A stretch of 63,839 bases of DNA from Clostridiales bacterium (GTDB taxonomy: Bacteria > Bacillota > Clostridia > Christensenellales > Aristaeellaceae). The notes under the pieces are model-generated. The model was not told the origin of the DNA, ran no database searches, and saw nothing but the letters and a program-made list of their open reading frames with translations. Below are positions 36,569 through 45,168 of the stretch, one piece after another. The translations under genes and the position numbers were made by a program. The DNA is taken from assembly GCA_012837965.1 (NCBI GenBank), contig DUQF01000037.1:1-63839 (forward strand), read 5' to 3'. How positions within the stretch are numbered: the stretch's first letter is position 1; every line of letters starts with the position of its first letter.

Positions 36569-37296
36569 AAACCCTGTTCATCAATTGCAGCCCCAAAAAA
36601 TCCTTTAGCGCGTCCTCCTATCTGGCGGCTTTTCAGCGCCTTTTTGTAAAAGGGGAGAAAGTAACCAAAAAGCTCCGCAACAAAACCGATTACGCGGGGA
36701 TGTTTCAGGAGCTTCAAGACGCGGACACCGTTGTCCTTTGCATGCCTTTGTATGTGGATGGCCTGCCGTCGCACGTATTGGCGTTTTTTGAGGAAGCGGA
36801 ACCCTTCTTTTTGGAAAACGGCTTGCGCCCCAATCTCTATTGCATCGCCAACAACGGCTTTATCGAAGGCAGGCAAAATGAAAGCTTGATGCGGGTGGTT
36901 GAAAATTTCTGCCAAAGGGCCGGTATCAACTGGCAAGGCGGCGTGGGCATCGGCGGCGGCGTGATGCTGAATGTGACCCGCGTCATCTTGATGGTTCAGG
37001 CGGCAATTTTTTTCGCGCTGTACCTAATAAGTGGCATACAAACCGGAAAGTTCTGGAACACGGGCTACCTCGCGGCTTTTTTGCCAAACGCGGGAGTCTT
37101 TTTATTTTTGAACGCGGGGGTTATAAGCTTTCTTTTATTGATGGGGCTCCATATCAATAAAGCCTCCTTTTTTGGCAAACACTACACCCGCATTTTAATT
37201 CCCTCGCTTGTTTTTGTCCCCTGCGCCAATGTGTTTTTCTTCATACTTTCTTTGTTTCAAGGCGGTCTTTTCAGGGGCTGGCTCGCAAAAAAATAA
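36565..37296 (+). CDS. Flavodoxin-like protein with C-terminal membrane domain
   Basis: 243 residues. The N-terminal 140 residues form a flavodoxin fold (MKTLFINCSPKKSFSASSY binds FMN phosphate; ADTVVLCMPLYVDGLPSHVL follows). From about residue 145, three hydrophobic helices (ILMVQAAIFFALYLISGI, LAAFLPNAGVFLFLNAGVIS, ILIPSLVFVPCANVFFFILS) anchor it in the membrane, an unusual fusion. With the preceding gene it may form a membrane-bound flavin reductase. Overlapping start ATGA. Confidence 0.7.
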   Translation: MKTLFINCSPKKSFSASSYLAAFQRLFVKGEKVTKKLRNKTDYAGMFQELQDADTVVLCMPLYVDGLPSHVLAFFEEAEPFFLENGLRPNLYCIANNGFIEGRQNESLMRVVENFCQRAGINWQGGVGIGGGVMLNVTRVILMVQAAIFFALYLISGIQTGKFWNTGYLAAFLPNAGVFLFLNAGVISFLLLMGLHINKASFFGKHYTRILIPSLVFVPCANVFFFILSLFQGGLFRGWLAKK

Positions 37297-37659
37297 TGTA
37301 GCTCATCAGCCTTCGGTGAAGCGCCGCCTGATAAAAAGCCCGTGTAGATTTCCTCGCTTTTGCGTGAAGTCGCTTTATTTATTGAAGGAAAGATAAGGCA
37401 GGCCGGGCTTTCTGCCGCACGAAACGGGCATAAACAACCTCCTTTGGCTGGCAAGGCTGTCCGCCGGCATCAAGAGAAAGGAGTAGACGCGGGAGCGCAT
37501 AAGCCTTATTGGCCTTGAACCCATGGCCGGGCTTTTGAGATTCACATATAATCCCGACACCCCGCCATATTGACATGCTCCCTTTTGTTGGATAAAAGGC
37601 AAATAGGTTTTAATGCCACGCCGTATTTTTGGAACAAATCATCTTCCGCTCCCAACAAA
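37297..37659. other. Intergenic region, possibly decayed gene
   Basis: Leftward frames of about 65-75 codons occur here in two phases with similar-looking continuations (VYSFLLMPADSLASQ in one), which hints at a frameshifted remnant, but I cannot name a family. No other feature. Confidence 0.25.
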
Positions 37660-38571
37660 CTATTTCCCCATAAATGAATGGATTGAAATATTCGCGAAAT
37701 CCATAATAAATTTTGACAAAGATATGTTTTTCTTAAAGCAAATGTATACATCAAAAGTATAGTCTTTTTTCATAAACCGAAAATAATTGGGTGATTGCTC
37801 GCTGGAATATAGCTCCTTAACCGACTCGATAACTATCGCCGCGGACGCGTTTGAGGCGGCCATTCGGTTGGCGAACTCCACACTGGCTGTTTCAATAACG
37901 GTTTTGGGCTGGAAATGATTATGATCCTCAAAAATTTGATGGGTAATTGTACGCAAATTGGAAGAGGGATCTAAAAGAGTAAACTGGTCAAACGCCAATT
38001 TTTCTAAATCTATTTTCGGATAATCGTCTGTTATGGTGTAGTTTTGAGATAATTTATGGTCCTTACCCAAGGCAAGCAAAACCCTGTCAGTGTATACCTT
38101 GATATAAGTCAGGTTATCATCCACTTTATCGGTTAAAAAAGCCAAGTCGATTTCTCCCTGTGAAATCATCTTTGCCAAAGGTTTATTGGTCGATTCGATG
38201 ATTTCAATATGCGCGCCGGGATGAATTGTTGTAACAATTGGTATAACTTTAGGCAAAACAAGTGAGTTTCTGAACAAGGAGATTCCAACCCTGACATTTT
38301 TGCTGTCCGAAAACTTCATTTGCTGCAATTCATCCTGTAAATCTTCTTCGATTTTCAGAATTTTTTTCGCGGCTTCCACATACAATTCTCCAGCAGCAGT
38401 TACTGTTAGCGGAATGCTTCCCCGATCAAAAAGCTCTATGCCCAATTCCTCTTCAAGAGATATGATTCGCTGGCTCAACGACGGCTGAGAAATATACAGC
38501 TTGTCGGCAGCTTTTGAAATGCTTCTCTCTTCAGCGATAGAAACAACATAGCGTAGCAATTTTGAATTCAT
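37660..38571 (-). CDS. LysR family transcriptional regulator
   Basis: 303 residues. N-terminal winged helix-turn-helix (residues about 3-60) with RSISKAADKLYISQPSLSQRI and the following LEEELGIELFDRG; C-terminal periplasmic-binding-like effector domain from about 90. Effector and targets unknown; LysR genes usually regulate a divergent neighbour, here the flavodoxin pair across a 360-base gap, though those genes converge with it. Start codon directly followed by NSKLLRYV, typical. Confidence 0.9.
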   Translation of the reverse strand: MNSKLLRYVVSIAEERSISKAADKLYISQPSLSQRIISLEEELGIELFDRGSIPLTVTAAGELYVEAAKKILKIEEDLQDELQQMKFSDSKNVRVGISLFRNSLVLPKVIPIVTTIHPGAHIEIIESTNKPLAKMISQGEIDLAFLTDKVDDNLTYIKVYTDRVLLALGKDHKLSQNYTITDDYPKIDLEKLAFDQFTLLDPSSNLRTITHQIFEDHNHFQPKTVIETASVEFANRMAASNASAAIVIESVKELYSSEQSPNYFRFMKKDYTFDVYICFKKNISLSKFIMDFANISIHSFMGK

Positions 38572-39020
38572 ATAACACCACCCTTATGCCCTTGTCCTTT
38601 TCAATTAGATGGTCCGCTTTTGCGCTCCCCAGGGTTTTTATAAGAGAACGAGCGCTCTCTTCTTACCCCTTTCGAAAAAACCGTTCCTTTTTAACGTCTT
38701 ACACCCGTTGTCGGGCTTAATAAGTATGTTCAAGGTCTTATTCAAGTTAACACGGTACGCGAATAGGGCCTTGTTTTTGGAGTAGTCAACTTTCCCCTGC
38801 TATAGTTGTTAAAACAGAGTTCCGTAGCCTGCTTATTCCATTCGTTTTAAGTGAAATATGGCTTCTGTCTACTCTTTTATTTATCAATTGATTATATCAT
38901 ATTTTTCGATATTATCCAATCATTTTAATATTGAATAACTCCTAAAACCGGGAATATATACGGAAACCGACCATTGATAGCGCGGTTCTCAATAAATGGA
39001 TTCTTTGAGCCGTTTACGCC
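38572..39020. other. Intergenic region without recognised features
   Basis: 449 bases with no credible gene. It contains the short palindrome GAGCGCTC (about 38650) and an AT-rich segment near 38880-38935. Likely holds the LysR promoter on the left. Confidence 0.3.
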
Positions 39021-39914
39021 CTACAAGGCCGCCGAGAAAATGGTTTGTTTGAACAGGATTTTTCCGGTACTGTCGGCTATTTCCAGCTGCGTTTCATACC
39101 CCACGGAATAGACTCTTACCCGATCGCCATCTGACAGGACAATCGCGCCCGATTCGTAATACATCCCTTGGCTGTCAATCATACGCAACAGATACTCGTT
39201 GTTTTTCGCCTTCGGTACCGTGACGGCATACTCTGTGCCCCGCGCCGCCTTTGATATTGTGGCCGCTCCCCAAAGGGTGGTTTCGTGGTTTTCTTTGGTA
39301 TTGTGAATGATCCACACATCGGCTTCCCTCATTTCATTTTTGAAGGTGAAGCTGATTTCCTCCGCCCGCTCTATGATTTCTTCCGCAAGGGGCCTCAATA
39401 ATTCCTGCATCCCTTCCCTAAACCGGCTGTAGTTTTTCGGAGCGCAGTTCATTCCGCTGGCGGCGCAGGTTTGCCCGTCTTCAAAGCGGAAAGATAAGGA
39501 AAATCCGGCGCCATCCAATACATTCATGGCGCGTTTGTCATAGCCGTCCCACCGGTAGCTTTTGGCCTCCACATACAAAGCCTTGATTTTCGCAAGCAGC
39601 TCATCATCCACTTCGACAAAATAACCGGCATACCGTTCATCCCTATCATGCCTTAATTCATAGGTAAACCGGTTATCCTCGATATTGTAGATATATCCCG
39701 GACCGCCAAGCGTTCCTATAAAAGTATAGGTAAAGCCTGCCAGCTTTGAGCTGTTTGGTTTGGCGAAAATCCCTTTCCCGTTCTTTCCTTTGATGCCGAG
39801 AATTAGGTTTTCTCTGTTCAGGAAAAGCACGAAAAAAACCAATAAAATCACCAGCAAGCCTATCAAAATTTTTGTTGATTTTTTCATTCCCGCTTCATCC
39901 TTTCGCTTCCTCAT
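39021..39914 (-). CDS. Membrane-anchored/secreted protein, uncharacterised (paralogue of 32.6 kb)
   Basis: 297 residues (288 from the second Met at 39887). A signal anchor IGLLVILLVFFVLFL near the N-terminus is followed by an extracytoplasmic region. It shares with the protein at 32617-34113 the segment RWDGYDKRAMNVLDGAGFS and APKNYSRF about 30 residues later. No known domain. The ATG at 39914 overlaps the stop of a broken kinase-like fragment (ATGA), which suggests former translational coupling. Extra Cys pair (QTCAAS, MNCAP) may form a disulfide. Confidence 0.6.
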   Translation of the reverse strand: MRKRKDEAGMKKSTKILIGLLVILLVFFVLFLNRENLILGIKGKNGKGIFAKPNSSKLAGFTYTFIGTLGGPGYIYNIEDNRFTYELRHDRDERYAGYFVEVDDELLAKIKALYVEAKSYRWDGYDKRAMNVLDGAGFSLSFRFEDGQTCAASGMNCAPKNYSRFREGMQELLRPLAEEIIERAEEISFTFKNEMREADVWIIHNTKENHETTLWGAATISKAARGTEYAVTVPKAKNNEYLLRMIDSQGMYYESGAIVLSDGDRVRVYSVGYETQLEIADSTGKILFKQTIFSAAL

Positions 39915-40117
39915 GCTCCCGGAAGCTTGAAATATTCTTTAATCATCAGCGCCGCTTCGCCCGGTCCAAGGTTGGTATTATCTGTTTTTATATGGTTCTC
40001 AAACGGAATTTCACCTCACGGCTCTCTAAGCGGTAACTTGTTTCCTATGAAGCATTTTTCCAAAAACGCTTCTTCAGGCCGCAACCAATCGCCGTGATTA
40101 CATAAAACAACGCTCAT
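39911..40117 (-). pseudogene. C-terminal fragment of a nucleotide-kinase-like protein
   Basis: About 68 codons in one frame interrupted by a single TGA after KLPLREP, then continuing GEIPFENHIKTDNTNLGPGEAAL to a stop that overlaps the next start. The ending (…EAALMIKEYF) resembles the C-terminus of small P-loop kinases that end in a TDN/…P..AA.MI helix. The N-terminal P-loop part is missing, so it is a remnant. Confidence 0.45.
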
Positions 40118-40160
40118 TAAAGGGCCTCAAAAAACTTGTTTCTTTTTGCGGCCTGTTGTT

Positions 40161-40982
40161 TTAGATGGTTATTTCACTGCCTGCCGACAGGTAATCAATA
40201 CCATCTCCCATGCCCAATTTCAGCCTTTCATACGGCTGTAGGCCCGTACAATGACCTGTATAATACTTTGCTTTTGTGCCCAAGAGATGCCGGGCGATTT
40301 TGTCGATCTTGTCGGAATTCTCATTTCCAAAAACGCGGCTGGAAAGATGAAATCCGCCAATAACATAGTCAGGCATCCGCTTTTTGAGGCTATAAAAATG
40401 CTCAACAATGTTAATGATGCCATTGTGAGCGCATCCTGTTACCAAGAGAATTTTTCCATCCTCTTCTACCACGAGGTTTTGTTCATGGGCAAAGCTATCG
40501 GCAACGATTTGCCCGCCATGTTCCGTGAACAAGCCTTGATTTGATTTTGGTCGAGGCTCTTTCAGGCTGACGTTTGAAAACAGCCAAACCCCTTTGTCTA
40601 TGGAATAATAATCCGGGGTAAATACAATTCGGCTGTTCTGTTTCAAGCCCTCATCCAAGCCGATCGGTACGAGATTGTCCGCTGAGCGCAATGAATAACA
40701 CCTTTGAAAGGCTTGGGGGTGGAGATAAGCTTTGGCTTTGCTGTTTTCCTGAAAAAACAAATTCAGGCCTCCGCCATGGTCGTCATGCCCATGCGAAATG
40801 ACCAAAAAATCAACATTCGCAATGTTCACATTCATTTTCCCGGCGTTTTCAAGGAACAGGCCGCTTGCGCCTACATCAAACAATATCCGGTGTTTTTTTG
40901 TTTCTATATATAGGCTAAGACCATGCTCATTGTCAAAGTTTTGCGATACCGATGTGTTTTCTACCAAAGTTTTAATCAGCAT
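40161..40982 (-). CDS. MBL-fold metallo-hydrolase
   Basis: 273 residues. The zinc motif HGHDDHGGG (64-72) defines the metallo-beta-lactamase fold; further ligands lie in LLVTGCAHNGI and YYTGHCTG. This subgroup (often annotated as 7,8-dihydropterin-6-methyl-4-(beta-D-ribofuranosyl)-aminobenzene-5'-phosphate synthase-like) starts with a strand like MLIKTLVENTS. Actual substrate unknown. Ribosome site GAGGTGGGATAT. Single gene. Confidence 0.85.
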   Translation of the reverse strand: MLIKTLVENTSVSQNFDNEHGLSLYIETKKHRILFDVGASGLFLENAGKMNVNIANVDFLVISHGHDDHGGGLNLFFQENSKAKAYLHPQAFQRCYSLRSADNLVPIGLDEGLKQNSRIVFTPDYYSIDKGVWLFSNVSLKEPRPKSNQGLFTEHGGQIVADSFAHEQNLVVEEDGKILLVTGCAHNGIINIVEHFYSLKKRMPDYVIGGFHLSSRVFGNENSDKIDKIARHLLGTKAKYYTGHCTGLQPYERLKLGMGDGIDYLSAGSEITI

Positions 40983-41202
40983 ATCCCACCTCCTCTTTTT
41001 TTATATTATAGGGTTTATTTATTTCTACAGCAACTAAAAACTTTTCATAACGCGCAAGCTTCCGGCGGTTTCTATATTTCTTCTGTTAGTCCGGCGTAAC
41101 GGGCGTAAATTCAAAAAGCGCCGGCAGCTTAATGTTTTGGTTTCATGCTTTCGGGTTAATCATTCCGTTTTGACGACCATTTACCGGTAAGATAAACGAA
41201 AA

Positions 41203-41550
41203 TCAGCGCCAAAAAAACCCTGAAACAGGGCTTTTTGGATTGACAGAGTTTTCTTGATTCCCGCGAGTGTAAAAATGAAAAAGAAGGAAAAGGCTTTGCA
41301 TATCGGCAACGTCGGTTTCTCTCATTTTTCCGTCAGGAGCCTTCAATTTCAACTGTACGATTTTTTCGTACAGTTGATCTGCCCCCTCTTCTTCTTTTGG
41401 TTTTCTTTTAAGATCGCTCCAATATCTTCTTGGATTTGCGCTTTCCGTCAACACCCCAACCACATCGACAACGGAAAAATACCATTCTTCTTTTTCATTG
41501 TCCCAAACAGAACGAATTTCCCGGTTTTCAAATCGTTTAATTTCGCTCAC
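41203..41550 (-). pseudogene. BRO/Bro-N antirepressor-like protein, truncated
   Basis: 115 codons. Residues 1-85 match the Bro-N domain of phage antirepressors (VWDNEKEEWYFSVVDVVGVL, PRRYWSDLKRK, KMRETDVADMQSLF), but the expected continuation is lost and the frame runs into a terminator hairpin. It is a remnant of a phage- or plasmid-derived gene. Such DNA-damage-inducible or antirepressor proteins are usually about 250 residues. Confidence 0.7.
41211..41236 (-). terminator. Terminator read leftward
   Basis: On the - strand AAAAAGCCCTG, TTT, CAGGG, TTTTTTT. It ends the transcript from the BRO remnant and possibly from the amylase operon. Confidence 0.7.
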
Positions 41551-41610
41551 TTTTCACTTCCTCCCGCCGAGTTGTTAAGCGCGCCCTTTTATATTTATAA
41601 CTACTAAATA

Positions 41611-42900
41611 TTACTCCGCCTCAAAAATTACCGGCCGATCGATCATGGCGATACCCATTTCAATCAAAACCTCGCTGCCGTCAAGCAGGTTCACATACCT
41701 GCCTTCGGGGGCGTCCACACGTGCGGCGGCGGGGCCGTCCAGCGGGAAAAAACCGTAAAGACCCTGGTTGTCCTTTTTGTAGCTCATCAGGGCGCAGCCG
41801 TTCATTTCATCGATGGTAAACCAGCCTTCCCTGACGATGGGCTTTTTCTTAATATCGCTTAGGGTACGGATAAAATCGCTTAAATCCATGCCGCCTTCGG
41901 GCAGGTCCTGACCCATGGAGGCGGTGGACCGGATGGTGTCCAAATCAAACAGGGTGGGGCGGTGGCGCTCGGCGTATTCCTGGCCGTTGTAAATCAGGGC
42001 CGTTCCTCGCAGGAAAAAGATGTAGGCCGTCCAAGCCTTGAGCCGCTTGGGGCAACGAATCAGGTGGGCGACGCGCACCCTATCGTGGTTTTCAAGGCCT
42101 CGCATTTTATAACCGTTTTCGGGGTAGATGAAAAACTGATTTTTTACCGCTTCAATGTAGGCGTTAATACCCTTTCCGTCCACCAGGGCGCCGTAAAACT
42201 GGGGCTTGATATCATAGTCGTAAGTTAAATCAAAGGCCTGGTACAATTCGCCATCGGAAGAGCAGGGGAAACCAAGCTCGCGGTTAAAACCCACAAAGCC
42301 TTTTTCGACGGATTCGGCCAGCCAAATAGCGCCCGACCTGACTTTTTCCACAGCTTCATGGGCTTTGAGCCAAAATTCCAGCGGCACCATGGGCGCCACG
42401 TCGCAGCGGAAACCATCCACCCACTGCGCCCAGTAGGTGAGGGTATCTATCTGGTACTGCCACAGCTCCTTGTTGCGGTAGTCTAAATCGATCACATCCC
42501 ACCAGTCGCCCACCCGGTTGCCAAAGGAGCCGTCCTCCTTGTGGTAAAACCATTCGGGATGGTTTTGGGCAAGCCAGGAATCGGGCGAGGTGTGGTTGTA
42601 GACGATGTCGATCATGACCTTGAGGCCCAATTCATGGGCGCTGTCGCAAAGGTTTATAAAGTCCTGAAGCGTCCCAAATTCGGGATTAACCGCCCTGTAA
42701 TCAGAAATGGCGTAAGGGCTGCCAAGGGCGCCTTTGCGCTGTTTTTCGCCCAGGGGATGAATGGGCAGCAGCCAGAGAATATCCGCCCCCAAGCTTTTAA
42801 TGCGGGGCAATTGCTTTTTTACGCCTTCAAAGGTGCCTTCTTTGGAAAAATTGCGCACAAAAACATTGTAAATGGTGCTGTTGAGTAAGTGTTTGCTCAT
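41611..42900 (-). CDS. Alpha-amylase family (GH13) glycoside hydrolase
   Basis: 429 residues. GH13 conserved regions are all visible: DIVYNHTSPDSW (region I), DGFRCDVAPMVPLEFW with the nucleophile Asp (II), AIWLAESVEKGF with the acid/base Glu (III) and LENHDRVRVAHL (IV). No signal peptide, so intracellular. It hydrolyses or transfers alpha-1,4/1,6-glucan bonds; subfamily unresolved. The start at 42900 has AGGA seven bases before it. It lies downstream of MTAN and dnaN on the same strand, separated from MTAN by a hairpin. Confidence 0.88.
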   Translation of the reverse strand: MSKHLLNSTIYNVFVRNFSKEGTFEGVKKQLPRIKSLGADILWLLPIHPLGEKQRKGALGSPYAISDYRAVNPEFGTLQDFINLCDSAHELGLKVMIDIVYNHTSPDSWLAQNHPEWFYHKEDGSFGNRVGDWWDVIDLDYRNKELWQYQIDTLTYWAQWVDGFRCDVAPMVPLEFWLKAHEAVEKVRSGAIWLAESVEKGFVGFNRELGFPCSSDGELYQAFDLTYDYDIKPQFYGALVDGKGINAYIEAVKNQFFIYPENGYKMRGLENHDRVRVAHLIRCPKRLKAWTAYIFFLRGTALIYNGQEYAERHRPTLFDLDTIRSTASMGQDLPEGGMDLSDFIRTLSDIKKKPIVREGWFTIDEMNGCALMSYKKDNQGLYGFFPLDGPAAARVDAPEGRYVNLLDGSEVLIEMGIAMIDRPVIFEAE

Positions 42901-42913
42901 GTCGTTCCTTTCC

Positions 42914-42958
42914 GGGGATATCCCCTGCACATAAATAGCGCCCCTGTTTTGGGCGCTA
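42914..42958. promoter_or_regulatory. Palindrome and hairpin upstream of the amylase gene
   Basis: A perfect 12-bp palindrome GGGGATATCCCC (42914-42925) and a hairpin TAGCGCCC...GGGCGCTA (42936-42958) lie between MTAN and the amylase gene. The hairpin, followed leftward by TTTAT, may be a weak terminator of the dnaN-MTAN transcript; the palindrome may be an amylase operator. Confidence 0.4.
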
Positions 42959-42966
42959 AAATATTT

Positions 42967-43641
42967 TTATTTTAGTTGTTTTAGAATGTGGATGATAACT
43001 TTCGCCCCTACGTCGGCGGAGAATTTCTTGTTTTCTTCGTAGGTTTCTTTGGCATCGTCGTCGGCAAAGTCGCTGACAGAGCGGATGACCAGCAACGGAA
43101 CCTTGCTTATATAACAGCAGCAGGCGATAGCAGCGCTTTCCATATCGGCGGCCAGGGCGGGGAAGCGGGACAAAATGTCCTCCACCTCCTGGTTGGAAGC
43201 GATAAACTTGTCCCCCGTGACGATCAGCCCCTTATGATAGGGAATATCTTCTTCAGACAAGGCGTTTTCCGCAAGTTTGACCAATTCAGGATCGGAGTAA
43301 AACGTTTCTACGTGCGGGAAAAACTTGCGCTTAATTTCAGGGTCAAAATCGTGGTAGGTGAGGCTTTCACCAATAATCACCGCCTGCACCCCCAAGTGTT
43401 TTTGAAGGCCGCCGGCTATACCGGTATGTAAAACCATCCTTGGTGAAAAAGCGTCCACTACCTGCTGGCAGGTAAGGGCGGCGTTGACCTTGCCGATGGA
43501 CAGCTCGCCAATCACTACCTCGTGCCCGCAAAGCGTGCCCAAAGTAAAGGGCCGGCCGAAAAGCTCCACTTCCCTTTTATTTTGCGTGTGGCTGATTAAA
43601 TACTCGCACTCCACCTTCATGGCCGCCAAGATGGCAATCAT
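42967..43641 (-). CDS. mtnN: 5'-methylthioadenosine/S-adenosylhomocysteine nucleosidase
   Basis: 224 residues of the PNP/UDP family. The MIAILAAMKVECEYL start, LHTGIAGGL, VTGDKFIAS and DMESAAIACCCY (ribose-binding Met-Glu) are nucleosidase signatures, and RSVSDFADDDA holds the catalytic Asp. It cleaves methylthioadenosine and S-adenosylhomocysteine in the methyl cycle and sulfur salvage. It overlaps the dnaN stop by 4 bases (ATGA), an unusual coupling to the replication clamp. Confidence 0.95.
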   Translation of the reverse strand: MIAILAAMKVECEYLISHTQNKREVELFGRPFTLGTLCGHEVVIGELSIGKVNAALTCQQVVDAFSPRMVLHTGIAGGLQKHLGVQAVIIGESLTYHDFDPEIKRKFFPHVETFYSDPELVKLAENALSEEDIPYHKGLIVTGDKFIASNQEVEDILSRFPALAADMESAAIACCCYISKVPLLVIRSVSDFADDDAKETYEENKKFSADVGAKVIIHILKQLK

Positions 43642-44744
43642 GAAACCGTCCTCACAGGCAGGAGCAGGAAAATAAAATCATCGCCCTTTACGGGGGTAAA
43701 CAGGCAGGGGCTCACATTGGTCTGGAAAGACATGGTGAGTTCCTCCGTGTCGATGTTGCGCACGGCGTCCTGCAGGTAGCTTACGTTGAAGGAGATGGTA
43801 AGCGGCTGCCCGTCAAAGAGAATTTCGATGTTTTCCACCGACTTGCCCTTTTCGCTGGTGGCGGAAATAGTCAGGCCGTCTTCGTTAACGTCCAGCCTGG
43901 TAAGCCGGCCGCCGCTGGTGGCGATAACCGCCGCGCGCTCGATGGCGCTGAGCAAATCGGAGCGTTTGACTTTGATGTTGGTAGAAGATGCCTGCGGTAA
44001 AATCTGCCGGTAGTTGATGTATTCGCCGGGAATCAAAGGCAGATAAACGACGGTGTTTTCAAAGTTGACCTGGGCGTTTTTCTCGTTAAAGACAATTTCC
44101 ACCTTGTCGCCCGTGTCCTGCGCCATGCGGCTGACTTCAAGCAGGGCGCTGCCGGGTAGGATGGCAGATTGTTTGTCGTCCTTAATATTTTGCTTGCCCG
44201 GAATTTTTTTCATGGCAAATCGGTAACCATCCAGGCAAATAAAGCGCACCTCTTCGGGCATTACTTCCATGTAGCAGCCGGTAAGGATCCTTCGGGCTTC
44301 ATCGGTGGCGAGGGCGAAGCTTGCCCTGCCTACAGCCTGAGCGAAACTCTTTTGGCTTAAAACAACCGTGGTGCCGTCCCTCAAGTCTTCCACCTCGGGG
44401 AATTCATCAGCCGCCAGGCAGACCAAATCGGTGTTGGAGCCAAGGCTGCGGATGGTTGCCGACAACTTGGTCATGTCGGTATATACTTCCACGTCGCCCA
44501 CCGAGTGGCGGACAATGTCGTAGAAAATGCGGGCGGGCAGCAAGGCGCAGCCCTCTTTTAAAATTGTTGCATCCGTCTTGGTACGAATGGTCATGATACC
44601 ATCGGTACAGGTAAGCTCAATACCCTTATTGGTAGTCTGGATGAAAATGCCTTCCATCCAATGCTGCGCGGCGCGGGCGGAAAGCGCCCTGATAGCCGTT
44701 TGCACCGCCTGGGTGAGGATGCTTGCGTTTACTTTAAATTGCAT
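43638..44744 (-). CDS. dnaN: DNA polymerase III subunit beta (sliding clamp)
   Basis: 368 residues starting at MQFKVNASIL; AGAGG five bases upstream supports 44744 rather than a longer frame to 44762. Three clamp domains are visible: LTQAVQTAIRALSARAAQHWMEG in the first, AVGRASFALATDEARRILTGC in the second, and SEKGKSVENIEI with DAVRNIDTEELTM in the third. It forms a homodimeric ring that tethers polymerase to DNA. In most Bacillota dnaN lies directly after dnaA and before recF; here it leads an operon with mtnN and amylase and has an oriC-like region upstream. Confidence 0.97.
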   Translation of the reverse strand: MQFKVNASILTQAVQTAIRALSARAAQHWMEGIFIQTTNKGIELTCTDGIMTIRTKTDATILKEGCALLPARIFYDIVRHSVGDVEVYTDMTKLSATIRSLGSNTDLVCLAADEFPEVEDLRDGTTVVLSQKSFAQAVGRASFALATDEARRILTGCYMEVMPEEVRFICLDGYRFAMKKIPGKQNIKDDKQSAILPGSALLEVSRMAQDTGDKVEIVFNEKNAQVNFENTVVYLPLIPGEYINYRQILPQASSTNIKVKRSDLLSAIERAAVIATSGGRLTRLDVNEDGLTISATSEKGKSVENIEILFDGQPLTISFNVSYLQDAVRNIDTEELTMSFQTNVSPCLFTPVKGDDFIFLLLPVRTVS

Positions 44745-44784
44745 GGTTGCCTCTTCTTTCATTATCCTTTAGCTGTTGCTAAAT

Positions 44785-45168
44785 ATATAGTTAGTAGTAG
44801 TAGTAGGGGCTGTTGATTGTGTGGAAAAGCGATTTTTCGCTTGGTAACGCTTTGGTTTCGTTTGTTGATAAACTGTTGAGCAGCCGGTCTTTTTCTGTGG
44901 ATAAATCGTTGATAATTTTTTATACCGCCGGGGAATTTTCAGTGCCGCTAGGTTTGCTTCGGGAAAATCTTGAAGCGTGATTTTTTAAAAACATAAAGTC
45001 TTGATTTACTTAACTTTTTTAAAAAGCGGTTTTCCCTTAAAATCGGCCTTTTCCACAGTTGTTGATAAATCCCGTCCACAGCCTGTGGAGAAAATTATTC
45101 GCGTGGCTTCTGGTAAAAAGAGGAGCTGCTTGTTACAGTCAACAGGCCATGAACAAAATATCCACAGA
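44785..45168. promoter_or_regulatory. oriC: Candidate replication origin (DnaA boxes, trinucleotide repeats)
   Basis: Upstream of dnaN. TAG repeated five times (44792-44806) next to an AT-rich tract (AAATATATAG) and GGGGC resembles the DnaA-trio and GC-spacer unwinding element. DnaA boxes: perfect TGTGGATAA (44896-44904); near matches TGTGGAAAA (44820), TGTTGATAA (44863 and 45060), CGTTGATAA (44907), TTTTCCACA (45049), TGTGGAGAA (45084) and ATATCCACA (45158). No gene overlaps. dnaA is not in the window, so origin status is inferred. Confidence 0.6.

Noticed and set aside
37297-37659. Small leftward gene of about 75 codons
   Set aside because: No ribosome site and no family match; overlapping frames look like a decayed gene at best.
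39911-40117. TGA recoded as tryptophan
   Set aside because: TGA is used as the normal stop of several genes in the window.
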